Assembly (NCBI RefSeq): GCF_900095735.1
Contig: NZ_FNLO01000005.1
Span: 248,001-312,000 of the forward strand
Origin: Chitinasiproducens palmae
GTDB lineage: Bacteria; Pseudomonadota; Gammaproteobacteria; Burkholderiales; Burkholderiaceae
Length of the DNA stretch: 64,000 nucleotides
Direction of reading: 5' to 3'
Of the stretch, positions 8,776-19,030 are shown one piece after another (the first letter of the stretch is position 1; each line of letters starts with the position of its first letter). The translations under genes were made by a program, and so were the position numbers. Under the pieces are notes generated by a model. The model worked only from the letters and a program-made list of their open reading frames with translations, ran no database searches and was not told where the DNA came from.

Positions 8776-11700
8776 ATGACCCGTCCCCAAGACTTCCAGC
8801 CGAGCCCTTCCACGTCCGGCGTCGACAAGACAAGCGCGTCTGCCTATCCATCGCCCGCTGGAGGCACGGCGACGCCAGCGCCGTCGCCGTTTGAGGCGAT
8901 GCGCGCGCCCGCGACCGAGGCACCGCTCTCGGTCCAGCCCACGATCGCCGATACGGATGGTGCCGAGGACTTTACCGCCGATCTTGCCCATCCTGGCCAG
9001 GGGCCGGTGCCAGCATTGGCCGATTACGCATTGACTGACAATCTGACCGCCGAACGCGGCCAGATCTTTCTGACCGGTACTCAGGCATTGGTGCGGCTCG
9101 TACTGTCGCAAGGCCGGCTCGATCGTCAGCGCGGCATGAATACCGCCGGTTTTGTGAGTGGCTATCGTGGCTCGCCGCTGGGCATGGTCGATCAGCAGAT
9201 GTGGCGTGCCCGCAAGCTGCTCGACGAACATGAGGTGCGCTTCCTGCCGGCCATCAACGAGGAACTGGGCGGCACGGCGGTGCTGGGTACGCAGCGCGTC
9301 GAGTCCGATCCTGAAAAGACCGTCGATGGCGTCTTTGCGATGTGGTACGGCAAGGGGCCCGGCGTGGATCGGGCGGCCGATGCGTTGAAGCACGGCAACG
9401 CCTATGGGTCGTCGCTGCATGGCGGCGTGCTGGTGGTGGCCGGTGACGATCACGGCTGCGTATCGTCGTCGATGCCGCACCAGAGCGATTACTCGATGAT
9501 CGGCTGGTCGATGCCGATCGTGAATCCGGCGAACATTGCCGAAATGCTGGAATTCGGCCTGTATGGCTGGGCCCTGTCTCGTTTCTCCGGTGCGTGGGTC
9601 GGCTACAAGGCGATTTCCGAAACGGTGGAATCCGGTTCGACGGTGGATCTGGACGCAATCCGCACGGACTGGGTATGGCCGGTCGACTTCCACGCACCGG
9701 CCGACGGTCTGCACAACCGCTGGCCCGATCTGCCGAGCCTCGCGCTGGAGTCGCGTCTGGCGGCCAAGCTCGACGCGGTGCGCCACTTCGCCCGTGCGAA
9801 CAGCATCGACAAGTGGATCGTGAAGGCGCCGGCCGCCACGGTCGGGCTCGTGACCTGCGGCAAGGCGCATCTGGATCTGCTCGAATCGCTGCGTCGTCTC
9901 GATATCTCGTTGGACGATCTCGAAGCGGCGGGCGTGCGCGTGTACAAGGTTGGGCAGTCGTTCCCGCTGGAGTTGTCGCGGCTCGACGCGTTCGTCGCTG
10001 GCCTGAAGGAGGTGCTGGTCGTCGAGGAGAAGGGTCCTGTCGTCGAACAGCAGATCAAGGAATATCTGTTCAATCGCGAGGACGGCGCCCGCCCGCGAGT
10101 GATCGGCAAGTTGGACGTCGACGGCACGCCGTTACTGTCATCGTTGGGCGAGCTGCGTCCGTCGCGCATTCTGCCGGTGCTTGCCGGCTGGATGGCGCGC
10201 CACTTCCCTGCGATGGACCGTCGCGACCGCGTTACCGAACTGGTCGCCGCCCCGATCCTGTCAAACAAGGCCGACGACGTGCGCCGTGTGCCGTACTTCT
10301 GCTCGGGCTGCCCGCACAACACGTCGACCAAGGTGCCGGAGGGGTCGATCGCGCATGCGGGCATCGGCTGCCACTTCATGGCCTCCTGGATGGAGCGCGG
10401 CACGACCGGCCTGATCCAGATGGGCGGTGAGGGCGTCGACTGGGCATCGCATTCGATGTTCACGAAGACACCGCACATCTTCCAGAATCTTGGCGATGGA
10501 ACGTACTTCCATTCCGGAATTCTCGCGATACGCCAGGCGATCGCGGCGAAAACCAACATCACGTACAAGATCCTCTACAACGACGCGGTTGCGATGACCG
10601 GCGGACAGCCGGTCGACGGTTCGATCTCGGTGCCGCAGATCGCGCGACAAGTGGAGGCGGAGGGCGTCAAGCGGCTGATGGTGGTGAGCGACGAGCCGGA
10701 GAAATACGAGGGGCACGAAAATCAATTCCCGGCGGGCACGACGTTCCATCCGCGCATCGAACTGGACGCCGTGCAGCGGGAGCTGCGCGACACGCCGGGC
10801 GTGACGGTGCTGATCTACGATCAGACCTGTGCGGCCGAGAAGCGTCGTCGTCGCAAGAAGAACGCGTTCCCCGATCCGAATAAGCGGCTGTTCATCAATG
10901 CCGAGGTCTGCGAGGGTTGTGGGGATTGCGGCGTGCAGTCGAATTGCCTATCCGTCGAGCCTTTCGAGACACCGCTGGGACGCAAGCGTCGCATCGATCA
11001 ATCGTCCTGCAACAAGGACTTCTCGTGCGTGAACGGCTTCTGCCCGAGTTTCGTGATGGTCGAGGGCGGCAAATTGAAGAAGGCGGCGGGCGCAGCGTTG
11101 GAGGCGGGCGCGTTCGAGGCGGCCTTGGCCGCATTGCCAACGCCGGCGACAGGGCTGGCCGAGGCGCCGTACGACATTCTCGTCACCGGTGTCGGTGGTA
11201 CCGGCGTCGTGACGGTGGGAGCGCTGATCAGCATGGCCGCGCACCTCGAAGGCAAGAGTGCCTCGGTGCTGGATTTCATGGGCTTTGCGCAAAAGGGCGG
11301 GGCGGTGTTGTCGTTCGTGCGTTTCGCCGCGCGCGAGTCGCTGTTGAACCAGGTTCGCATCGATACGCAGCAGGCCGACGTGTTGCTGGCCTGCGACATG
11401 GTCGTGGGTGCCTCCGCCGAGGCCTTGCAGACAGTGCGCCGCGGCCGCACGCGCATTGTGGCCAACACACATCCAATTCCCAATGCGTCGTTCGTGCAAA
11501 ACCCGGACGCCAGCCTGCACGTTGATGCCTTGCTGGCGAAAATGCGAGATGCGGCAGGCGGTGACCTGGTCAGTTGCGACGCGCAGGCGCTCGCGCAGCG
11601 TTACCTCGGCGACACGATCACGGCGAACATCCTGATGTTGGGTTTCGCCTGGCAGCAGGGGCTCGTGCCCGTCTCGCTGCCGGCGCTGATGCGAGCGATC

Positions 11701-12624
11701 GAACTGAACGGCGTGGCTGTGCCGATGAACAAGCTGGCCTTCAACATCGGCCGCCTGGTGGCGGGCGATGCCTCGTCCCTGGCGGCGTTGGCAGGTCGTT
11801 CGGCAACGGCCGACACGCCTGTGGCGAAGGAGGCGGCCAACAATGCGCCCGCTACGCCGGAAGCGCTGGTGGCCTTGATCGACGATCGTCGTGCGCGGTT
11901 GCTCGCTTATGGCGGCAGCGCCTACGTCCGCCGTTTCGATGCGTTGGTGGACCGTGTGCGCGCAGCCGGGGCGGCATTGCCCGGCGATGGGGCGGCGCGC
12001 TTGACGCAGGGCGTGGCGCACACCTTCCATCGCCTGCTGGCGGTCAAGGACGAGTACGAGGTTGCGCGTCTCTACACGGACGGCACGTTCCGACGCGAAC
12101 TCGAGAACCAGTTCGAGGGCAAGGCGGGGCAGGATTTCAAGCTGCGCTTCCATATGGCGCCGCCGACGCTGGTCGGCGCCGAAGGCAAGGACGGGCAGGT
12201 GCCGCGCAAGGTTGCGTTCGGGCAATGGCTGTGGCCCGTGCTGGGGGCGATGGCGCGGTTCCGCTCACTGCGCGGCACCGTGATCGATCCGTTCAGCCGG
12301 ACGGTGGAACGGCGCATGGAACGGCAGTTGGCCGACGATTTCGAGATCACGGTCGGACGCCTGCTCGACGGGCTGGCAACGCCGCGTTCGGCCGCCGCCG
12401 GTTGGCTTGACGATGCGTTGCGCCTGATCGAGATGCCGGCGCGCGTGCGCGGCTATGGCCATGTGAAGCTGAACAATCTGGCTGCCTTCAAGCGCGGCGA
12501 AGCGGCAGTGGCGCAGCGTCTCGGTATCGACGCCGCCACCGGTGCAGCGGTGACGGCTGCGCTGGCCGAGGCGGGCCGACACGGTGGCAGCCTGAAGGGC
12601 ATTCCAGTGGTTGCCTCGCGCTGA
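8776..12624 (+). CDS. Indolepyruvate:ferredoxin oxidoreductase, fused alpha-gamma form
   Basis: About 1282 residues. Family reaction: oxidative decarboxylation of indolepyruvate or other aryl-2-oxoacids to the acyl-CoA with ferredoxin. The core starts at about residue 80 with DNLTAERGQIFLTGTQALVR, followed by the POR alpha domain and the ThDP-binding region (CSGCPHNTSTKVPEGS, then MGGEGVDWASHSMF). Next come a cysteine-rich iron-sulfur segment (CEGCGDCGVQSNC, CNKDFSCVNGFCP), the gamma domain (ILVTGVGGTGVVTVGALIS) and the usual C-terminal extension. The start is uncertain: ATGs occur at 8701, 8719 and 8776. I favour 8776 (AAGAG upstream), but all give an unusual 80-105 residue Ser/Pro/Ala-rich leader before the conserved part. 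Confidence 0.9.
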   Translation: MTRPQDFQPSPSTSGVDKTSASAYPSPAGGTATPAPSPFEAMRAPATEAPLSVQPTIADTDGAEDFTADLAHPGQGPVPALADYALTDNLTAERGQIFLTGTQALVRLVLSQGRLDRQRGMNTAGFVSGYRGSPLGMVDQQMWRARKLLDEHEVRFLPAINEELGGTAVLGTQRVESDPEKTVDGVFAMWYGKGPGVDRAADALKHGNAYGSSLHGGVLVVAGDDHGCVSSSMPHQSDYSMIGWSMPIVNPANIAEMLEFGLYGWALSRFSGAWVGYKAISETVESGSTVDLDAIRTDWVWPVDFHAPADGLHNRWPDLPSLALESRLAAKLDAVRHFARANSIDKWIVKAPAATVGLVTCGKAHLDLLESLRRLDISLDDLEAAGVRVYKVGQSFPLELSRLDAFVAGLKEVLVVEEKGPVVEQQIKEYLFNREDGARPRVIGKLDVDGTPLLSSLGELRPSRILPVLAGWMARHFPAMDRRDRVTELVAAPILSNKADDVRRVPYFCSGCPHNTSTKVPEGSIAHAGIGCHFMASWMERGTTGLIQMGGEGVDWASHSMFTKTPHIFQNLGDGTYFHSGILAIRQAIAAKTNITYKILYNDAVAMTGGQPVDGSISVPQIARQVEAEGVKRLMVVSDEPEKYEGHENQFPAGTTFHPRIELDAVQRELRDTPGVTVLIYDQTCAAEKRRRRKKNAFPDPNKRLFINAEVCEGCGDCGVQSNCLSVEPFETPLGRKRRIDQSSCNKDFSCVNGFCPSFVMVEGGKLKKAAGAALEAGAFEAALAALPTPATGLAEAPYDILVTGVGGTGVVTVGALISMAAHLEGKSASVLDFMGFAQKGGAVLSFVRFAARESLLNQVRIDTQQADVLLACDMVVGASAEALQTVRRGRTRIVANTHPIPNASFVQNPDASLHVDALLAKMRDAAGGDLVSCDAQALAQRYLGDTITANILMLGFAWQQGLVPVSLPALMRAIELNGVAVPMNKLAFNIGRLVAGDASSLAALAGRSATADTPVAKEAANNAPATPEALVALIDDRRARLLAYGGSAYVRRFDALVDRVRAAGAALPGDGAARLTQGVAHTFHRLLAVKDEYEVARLYTDGTFRRELENQFEGKAGQDFKLRFHMAPPTLVGAEGKDGQVPRKVAFGQWLWPVLGAMARFRSLRGTVIDPFSRTVERRMERQLADDFEITVGRLLDGLATPRSAAAGWLDDALRLIEMPARVRGYGHVKLNNLAAFKRGEAAVAQRLGIDAATGAAVTAALAEAGRHGGSLKGIPVVASR

Positions 12625-12751
12625 GGCGTCGAGCCGGCAGCGCGCTGCCGCGGGCGTGCTTTATGCTCGTCCTGCGATGGTGCGAGAGCGGGCGCCGCAT
12701 GCGCGGCGTCCGCTCGATTCGTTCCCTGCTCAGGTTCCAACTGGAGAAGTC

Positions 12752-13108
12752 ATGGTCACCATCTATCACAACCCAGCTTGCTCGAAGTCGCGCGAAGCGC
12801 TCGACGCGCTGCAACAGCGCGCGCAGTCATCGGGCGAGCAAGTGGAAGTCGTCGAATATCTGAAAACGCCGCTCAGTGCGGACGATCTGCGTGCGCTGCA
12901 ACAGAAGCTGGGCGTACCCGCGCAGGAAATGCTGCGCCCGAATGAAGACGCGTACAAATCGCTCGGTCTGGCCGATGCGAATTCCGACGACCGCGCGCTG
13001 CTGGCGATCGTCGCCACCAACCCGGCGCTGTTGCAGCGGCCAATCATCGTACGCGGCGACAAGGCCGTGATTGGCCGTCCCGCGGAACGCATCAACGAGT
13101 TGTACTGA
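12752..13108 (+). CDS. arsC: ArsC-family protein (glutaredoxin-type arsenate reductase or YfgD-like)
   Basis: 118 residues, the usual ArsC length. VTIYHNPACSKSREALDAL carries the active-site CxxS of the family; the C-terminus (LQRPIIVRGDKAVIGRP) contains the conserved RPI-loop arginine that stabilises arsenate. The ATG at 12752 has GGAGAAGT upstream. It is alone, without ArsR or arsenite pump, so it may be the housekeeping YfgD/ArsC-like thiol protein rather than a resistance gene. Confidence 0.85.
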   Translation: MVTIYHNPACSKSREALDALQQRAQSSGEQVEVVEYLKTPLSADDLRALQQKLGVPAQEMLRPNEDAYKSLGLADANSDDRALLAIVATNPALLQRPIIVRGDKAVIGRPAERINELY

Positions 13109-13288
13109 AGTCGAACAGCACGCGGGCGGCAGCATGCACGGCAGCGTGCCCGGACCGGCGCAACGGCGTCTGCGTATGGACTGCCAGACGCAGCCCGGCA
13201 GCCGCACAGGCAATTGCGGCACCGCACGGTGAGGACGCCGTTCGTTGCACTTCTTCAGCGGCACGGGCCGCCGATGCAGTCGCGGTTG

Positions 13289-13897
13289 TCAGCTGCCGGC
13301 GGCAGTGCCGGGCGTGGCATCTTGCGCCGCGATGCGAGCCTGCGTTTGGCGCAGTTCAGCGAGCATGTTGCAGAACAGCGCGCCCTGCTCGATCGCGTCG
13401 TCCAACGCGATGTGAGTATGGGGCAGGTCATCGAACCAATGCTGCGGGAAGCGCGGCTTGATGTTTTTGCGATAGGGCAGGCCGGTCATCGCAAAGGCGA
13501 GCGTTTTCATGTCGAGGGCCGACCATGAGAACGGACAGCGGCCGACGAACCGCATCATGTACCAAAACATGTACGTGAAGTCGAAGCCGGCGGGGAACGC
13601 TACGAAGACCGGCTTGCCGGGCAGCTTTTCGACCCACTCGACGTATTCGGTAAGCGCCTGCGCCGGATCGCGAAGGTTTTCGCGACATGCCGCCCAGGCG
13701 ACGGGTTCCGTTTTCCACCAGGCTGCCTGCACCGGATGTGCCTGGGCCCCCGGCAAGGTTTCGAGGTTGGCGGAGAACGTGCCGATCAATTGCTTGTCCG
13801 CCGTGTAGACGGCCGAGGCAAAGCTGAGCATCGAATGCGGACCGGGTATGGGGCCGTCCGCTTCGACGTCCGTGCTCACGTATACCTCTTCTGCCAT
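13289..13897 (-). CDS. DEDD-type 3'-5' exonuclease (DnaQ/RNase T fold)
   Basis: 202 residues. Starts MAEEVYVSTDVEADGPIPGP, giving the DxE pair of exonuclease motif I. Later FAFPAGFDFTYMFWYM supplies motif II and HIALDDAIEQG the H-x3-4-D of motif III. The ATG at 13897 is preceded by AAGGAAAGG. The frame is open 67 codons further upstream, but those residues overlap the next gene's end and look unreal. Family members trim RNA or DNA 3' ends; the substrate is not known. Confidence 0.75.
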   Translation of the reverse strand: MAEEVYVSTDVEADGPIPGPHSMLSFASAVYTADKQLIGTFSANLETLPGAQAHPVQAAWWKTEPVAWAACRENLRDPAQALTEYVEWVEKLPGKPVFVAFPAGFDFTYMFWYMMRFVGRCPFSWSALDMKTLAFAMTGLPYRKNIKPRFPQHWFDDLPHTHIALDDAIEQGALFCNMLAELRQTQARIAAQDATPGTAAGS

Positions 13898-14094
13898 AAC
13901 CTTTCCTTGTTTGTCGATGCGCGGTGTGCCATCTGTGTCGTGTGCTTCGCCCGCCTCGATGTGTCGGCCGGATACGTGCACCGCATACGTCCATGCACAT
14001 GCTCTGGCAGATCTATCTGGCAGATGCTCCGAATCGATGTGCCGAGACGATGTGTCGTACTTAGGGGCGAATTCGTTTCGTCTGGCAGGTCCGG

Positions 14095-14760
14095 TCAAAC
14101 GCGCGCCACGCCGCCGTAGCCGGTGACGTCGTCTCCCACATAGGGATTACCGCGCCGTTCGTCACCGAAGGTCGAGACGGGTCCGTGTCCCGGCACGAAT
14201 GTCACGTCTTCTCCAAGCGGCCAGAGTTTCTCGACGATCGAGCGAATCAAATCCGTCTGGTTGCCACGCGGGAGGTCAGTTCTTCCAATCGAGCCCGCGA
14301 ACAGCACGTCACCCACCAACGCCAGGCGGTTCTCCGGCTGGAAGAAGATCACATGCCCCGGCGTGTGACCTGGACAGTGTCGCACGCGCAGGGTGATCTC
14401 GCCGACCGAGACGGCGTCTCCTTCGGCCAGCCAACGTGCCGGCTCGAACGCGCGCCCATCGCCAAAGCCAAGGCGCGCCGCCTGCGCGGGGAGACTTTCC
14501 AGCAGGAACAGATCGTCGGTGTGCGGTCCTTCGATGGGCACATCGTGCCGACGTGCCAATTCGTCCGCGCCGCCGCAGTGGTCAAGATGGCCGTGCGTCA
14601 GCAGCACCTTTTCCAGGCGTACACCATGCCGTGATATCTCGTGCTCGATGCGGTCCAGATCGCCGCCCGGATCGACGGCCGCGGCGCGTTGGGTCCGTTC
14701 GCAAATCAGTAAGGAGCTGTTCTGCTGAAAAGGGGTAACGGGGATCAATATGACTTTCAC
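14095..14760 (-). CDS. Metallo-beta-lactamase-fold hydrolase, glyoxalase II-like
   Basis: 221 residues. The zinc-binding HxHxDH motif is present (LLTHGHLDHCGGADEL), with GHTPGHVIF, VGDVLFAGSIGRTDLP and FVPGHGPVSTFGDER providing the remaining ligands. This is the compact YcbL-type hydrolase of the glyoxalase II family, cleaving thioesters such as S-lactoylglutathione. A GTG at 14760 (GAGA five bases upstream) or one at 14781 could be the start; the former aligns better with the family's MKVxxxPVTPFQQN beginning. Confidence 0.85.
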   Translation of the reverse strand: MKVILIPVTPFQQNSSLLICERTQRAAAVDPGGDLDRIEHEISRHGVRLEKVLLTHGHLDHCGGADELARRHDVPIEGPHTDDLFLLESLPAQAARLGFGDGRAFEPARWLAEGDAVSVGEITLRVRHCPGHTPGHVIFFQPENRLALVGDVLFAGSIGRTDLPRGNQTDLIRSIVEKLWPLGEDVTFVPGHGPVSTFGDERRGNPYVGDDVTGYGGVARV

Positions 14761-14913
14761 ATGTTTCTCGCAAGAAGCCACAAACGTCGCGAAATTTCGC
14801 GGTAGATGTTACCGGAAGCGCACATTTCGTCTGACGGGGCGGAAGGCGGCTTCCCCTGACTGCAAGGCTTTCCGGCTTTTTTTCACCCAGACTAGCAAAA
14901 ATTCCTTTTTCGG

Positions 14914-14919
14914 TATAAT
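14914..14919 (+). promoter_or_regulatory. TATAAT -10 element
   Basis: A consensus -10 hexamer in a T-rich patch, about 490 bp before rlpA. No convincing -35 hexamer lies 15-18 bp upstream. It points toward the structured region 15002-15350 and rlpA. Confidence 0.4.
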
Positions 14920-15001
14920 TCGTTCACGCGCTGCGAGCGCGTTCAATTCGATTCGGCCGATTCGCGAGTGAGCGTGAACCGGTTGGAGTCGGTCAAAAAT
15001 A

Positions 15002-15350
15002 GTCGTCGTCAAAGAGCGACGACAGCCTTTGCGTCGAACGGATTCGATGTAACACGTTCTGCTCGAGATGGTGCCGCGAGTGCCCGTCCGCTTTCTCAGG
15101 AAAGACTAGTCGAGCGGAGCCATACGCTGTTGTGTTGAGGCTGCGGGGTGTGCAGCTTCGGATTGAAAGATCCGGCAACAGCGCTTGGAGTCTGGTGCGC
15201 CGACCAACTAGGGTTGCGCCAGACGTGGACTAACCGGGTGTAGCGGTCATGATGGACCGCCACCACGCGTGTGAACGATCGTTGGGATCGGACTGCGTGC
15301 AATATCGCACGTGCGTCCGTGTGCCTTCGCACACGTTGTGGGTGTCACCC
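15002..15350 (+). other. Hairpin-rich untranslated region, possible small RNA or long leader of rlpA
   Basis: No plausible gene in 14782-15407. Instead several perfect or near-perfect hairpins follow one another. They are GTCGTCG/CGACGAC (15002-15023), TCTGG(T)GCGC/GCGCCAGA (15191-15223), GCGGTC/GACCGC (15243-15260), CGATC/GATCG (15276-15290), CGTGTGC-CTTC-GCACACG (15318-15335) and GGGTG-T-CACCC (15340-15350). It lies downstream of a TATAAT box and before rlpA. I do not recognise it as tmRNA, RNase P, 6S or SRP RNA. Confidence 0.35.
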
Positions 15351-15407
15351 TGAGCAATGCCGCTCGTGAATCGGACGGCAAGCTCAGCAATAGGTGAATG
15401 AGCATCT

Positions 15408-16166
15408 ATGAACGCAAGACTGACACGCCGTGTCGCAGTCATCGGCGCAGCCGCCTTCCTGGGCGGCTGCGCCCAGGTGTCGACCGGCGATCTCGTCAGC
15501 CAGTCTGACAGTCGCACGGATCGTGCCTGGCTGCAGACCGTGCAGGCGCCGACGCCGTTGGCTACCGCATTGAAGAATGTGGAGGGCGCGACGATGCTGA
15601 GCGGCGTCGCCTCTTTCGACATCAACTGCCCGTCGATGTCGTACTCCCACGTCGGTGCACTGTCGCGTGCTTGCCGGGCGACGACTGACGGCAAGGGTCT
15701 GCTCGCTGGCCGCGCGACCGACCGTCTGAAGGCCGAGGCGCACGATTTCACGCTGCGCGACTCCTCCGAAGAGGACAGCAGTGTCGCCGAGAACGACGAC
15801 GTGCCCAATCTCGCGAATTTCGAGCAAACGGGCAAGGCGTCCTGGTACGGCCGCGGTTTCCACGGCCGCATGACGGCAAACGGCGAGCGTTTCGACATGT
15901 ATGCGCTGACGGCAGCACATCGATCGCTGCCGATGTCGAGCTATGTTCGCGTCACCAATGAGTCGAACCAGAAGTCGATCATTGTGAAGATCAACGATCG
16001 CGGTCCGTTCCATGGCTCGCGGATCATCGATCTGTCCTACGGCGCCGCTCGTGCGCTGAATTTGCGGGGCGTGCAGCGCGTGTCGATTCACGGTTTGTCG
16101 CGTGAAGAAGCCCAAGTCGCCATGCGCGAGAACGAAGCGCGCAGCAGCACGTTGGCTTCGCGCTAA
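15408..16166 (+). CDS. rlpA: RlpA-family septal ring lytic transglycosylase, lipoprotein
   Basis: 252 residues. A lipoprotein signal ends in the lipobox LGGC (Cys about residue 21). After a low-complexity linker, the double-psi beta-barrel domain begins at [20 protein letters not shown] and includes [20 protein letters not shown] and the [10 protein letters not shown] segment, all diagnostic of RlpA. The family cleaves naked glycan strands at the septum. No C-terminal SPOR domain is present. A ribosome site AGGTGA precedes the ATG. Confidence 0.9.
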   Translation: MNARLTRRVAVIGAAAFLGGCAQVSTGDLVSQSDSRTDRAWLQTVQAPTPLATALKNVEGATMLSGVASFDINCPSMSYSHVGALSRACRATTDGKGLLAGRATDRLKAEAHDFTLRDSSEEDSSVAENDDVPNLANFEQTGKASWYGRGFHGRMTANGERFDMYALTAAHRSLPMSSYVRVTNESNQKSIIVKINDRGPFHGSRIIDLSYGAARALNLRGVQRVSIHGLSREEAQVAMRENEARSSTLASR

Positions 16167-16179
16167 ATCTCCCCGACCG

Positions 16180-16199
16180 TTGCCATCCACGGATGGCAA
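16180..16199 (+). terminator. Hairpin terminator after rlpA
   Basis: TTGCCATCC and GGATGGCAA form a perfect 9-bp stem with a tiny loop, 14 bases after the rlpA stop. A second imperfect stem (GTCTTTC... GAAAGAC) follows. There is no clean T-run, so termination efficiency is uncertain. Confidence 0.5.
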
Positions 16200-16454
16200 G
16201 CGGTCCTGTCGTCTTTCTCGCGATGGCGAAAGACCGTTCGGTGCGGCGGCAAACGAGGTCGAGCGACGTCGCGGATGACCGCTTCTCGCCTCGTACTGGC
16301 CGCTTCGTGCGCACGGCGTCACATCACACAATGCGCGACGTCCGCTGCGCGATGCTGAAAACCGGCGTCGTGGCGCCGGCGAGGGCGCCAGTCATTCCGT
16401 CATGCGGCCGGTCGAGTCAGTACGGTCTTCGCTGCTGCCGCGCCTCGGTTTCCC

Positions 16455-17372
16455 TCAGTCCTCCTCCACTGCGTCATCTCCGCTTTCATCGTCCGTCGCT
16501 CCCGCTCGGCCGAGCTTGAGCGCGCGCGGGTAGAGCACGTCCCGCGGCACACCTGTCAGCCGCGCCGCGAGCCGCGCGGCCGCACTCACCGACGTTTCCT
16601 CCAGCAGCATGCTCAGCAGTCGATCGTGCTGCGCTTCGTCGTCGTGCGTCACGGGTGGCGCCCCTTCGACCACTATCACGTATTCGCCGCGCGGCGTCTC
16701 TTCAACCACACGGTCATGCACTTCGGCTAGGGTGCCGGTGAGCAGCGTCTCGTGTAATTTCGTCAGTTCGCGGGCTACCAATATCCGGCGTGCGCCGCCA
16801 AACGCGGTAAGCAGGGCCGACACGGTGGCGTGCAGCCGATGTGGCGCCTCGTAGAGGACCAGCGCTTCGCGGCTTGTCGCGAGCCGGGTCAGCTCGCCTG
16901 CGCGCTGTTTGGTTTTGGTCGGGAGAAATCCGATGAACGTGAATGGACTGGCCCATGGCCCCGCGACGCTGACCGCCGCGAGCAATGCGCTGGCGCCGGG
17001 CAGGGGGACAACGGGCAATCCGGCCGCACGCACCGCGTCGGCGACGCGTGCGCCGGGATCGGAGATACCGGGGGTGCCGGCGTCCGATACATAGGCGATG
17101 CGCTCCCCCGCGCGCAGATGGCTGACGACGCGCTCGGCAGCTTCGCGTTCGTTGTGCTCGTGCGCCGGCAGCATTGGCTTGCTGATGCCGTAGCGGGCCA
17201 GCAGCGGCGCGGTCGTGCGCGTGTCCTCGGCTGCCACGCGGTCGCACAGCGCCAGCAGATGCAGCGCACGGAGACTGATGTCGGCCAGATTGCCGATCGG
17301 GGTGGCCACCACATACAACGTGCCGGACGGATAGCTTTGCCGGCTGGCGAGTTCGAAGAGGTCGGAAGACAA
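16455..17372 (-). CDS. rsmI: 16S rRNA (cytidine(1402)-2'-O)-methyltransferase RsmI
   Basis: 305 residues. [37 protein letters not shown] and [17 protein letters not shown] are the classic motifs of this SAM-dependent tetrapyrrole-methylase-fold enzyme, which methylates C1402 of 16S rRNA. TTG start at 17372, with no strong ribosome site. The opposite-strand ATG at 17372 shares its bases. It is divergent from yraN, as rsmI is divergent from the lpoA-yraN-diaA-dolP set in enterobacteria. Confidence 0.95.
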   Translation of the reverse strand: MSSDLFELASRQSYPSGTLYVVATPIGNLADISLRALHLLALCDRVAAEDTRTTAPLLARYGISKPMLPAHEHNEREAAERVVSHLRAGERIAYVSDAGTPGISDPGARVADAVRAAGLPVVPLPGASALLAAVSVAGPWASPFTFIGFLPTKTKQRAGELTRLATSREALVLYEAPHRLHATVSALLTAFGGARRILVARELTKLHETLLTGTLAEVHDRVVEETPRGEYVIVVEGAPPVTHDDEAQHDRLLSMLLEETSVSAAARLAARLTGVPRDVLYPRALKLGRAGATDDESGDDAVEED

Positions 17373-17668
17373 TGTCAGGTCAACGGAGTGGAGCGCGAAA
17401 AAAGCGCGCGTTTCGAAGCGCGGTCAATGCGTCGGCGGCGCAACCGGCAAGCGTGACGGACGCAGCATGCGCCGGCATCAGCAAGGATGTCGTTGCGCCG
17501 GCGACACTTGAGACGTTGCCGGGAGAGCGTCGCGTCGACTGTCGGTGGTCGCTGCGTCACGCACTGTTCCTGCGCCGATCTCGCGCCGTGTCCGGGCAAA
17601 CCGCTGTGCCGCAGGCGGACGCGCCGGGCGTAACGACTTCGAGTGCGCGTTCAAGTACGCATTCTGAC

Positions 17669-18154
17669 ATGGGCGTGGCCGGCGGTTGCGCGCAGCGAGC
17701 AGCGCCGGCTATACCTTCCGCGCGTCCAGTGACGACAGCCAGGATCAGCGGCGCATGCGCTGCGGCCAAACTTCGGCCCGCGGACGCTCACGGGGCCGCA
17801 TGGCGGCGGTCTCCGGTTGCGCTCGGCAGTGACTTCGAAAGCCGTGCGTGCCGCTACCTGCGATGGCGCGGCTTGCGCGTCGAAGCACGTAACGTCCGGG
17901 TACGCGGCGGAGAACTCGATCTGGTGATGTGGGACGGAGACACGCTGGTGTTCGTCGAGGTGCGCGCGCGACGTGGCCCTTCGCATGGCGGCGCGCTGGC
18001 CAGTATCGATGCGGTCAAGCGTCACCGCCTGCGTTGCGCGGCCGCGCGTTACCTGCTGCGTTGGCGCGGGCACGCACCGCCCTGCCGGTTCGACGTGGTC
18101 GCTTTCGAGGACGGTCGCACGTGCTGGCTACGCGATGCATTCCGTGACGAGTGA
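17669..18154 (+). CDS. yraN: YraN/UPF0102 family, predicted Holliday-junction-resolvase-like endonuclease
   Basis: 161 residues from the ATG at 17669; the frame is open to 17372, so the start is uncertain. The conserved core runs from [17 protein letters not shown] through [18 protein letters not shown] and [20 protein letters not shown], containing the E-xD-ExK-like acidic pattern of the restriction-endonuclease fold (GELDLV...FVEVR). C-terminus FDVVAFEDG is typical. The biochemical role of the family is unproven. Upstream of diaA, as in many proteobacteria. Confidence 0.85.
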   Translation: MGVAGGCAQRAAPAIPSARPVTTARISGACAAAKLRPADAHGAAWRRSPVALGSDFESRACRYLRWRGLRVEARNVRVRGGELDLVMWDGDTLVFVEVRARRGPSHGGALASIDAVKRHRLRCAAARYLLRWRGHAPPCRFDVVAFEDGRTCWLRDAFRDE

Positions 18155-18297
18155 CGTGGCCGGCGTGCCGGGCGCGCCGGCGTTCCGCACTGCGTGCCGC
18201 CGGCCCGATGGCGCGGACCGGGTGTCGACTGAGGTACACTGCTGGCTCGTCCCCCAAAGGCAGGACCGCCGTTCCCGTGGGCGCAGTCATGCCGTGA

Positions 18298-18894
<597 letters not shown>

Positions 18895-19030
18895 CGCGTG
18901 CAGGGTGAGGCGCCGGGCGTTGCACTTTGATACGCGTTTCATGATGCGCGTTCGCTAAGATGCGTTCGAGACCTTCTTGCGGCCCGTCCATTCCGGCCGC
19001 ATTGAACGACAGATTGAGGAGAGGCAATCG

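Noticed and set aside
8764-12225. Several long minus-strand frames (for example 8764-9870, 9603-10568 and 10948-12225)
   Set aside because: All are mirror images of the indolepyruvate oxidoreductase gene and lack family motifs.
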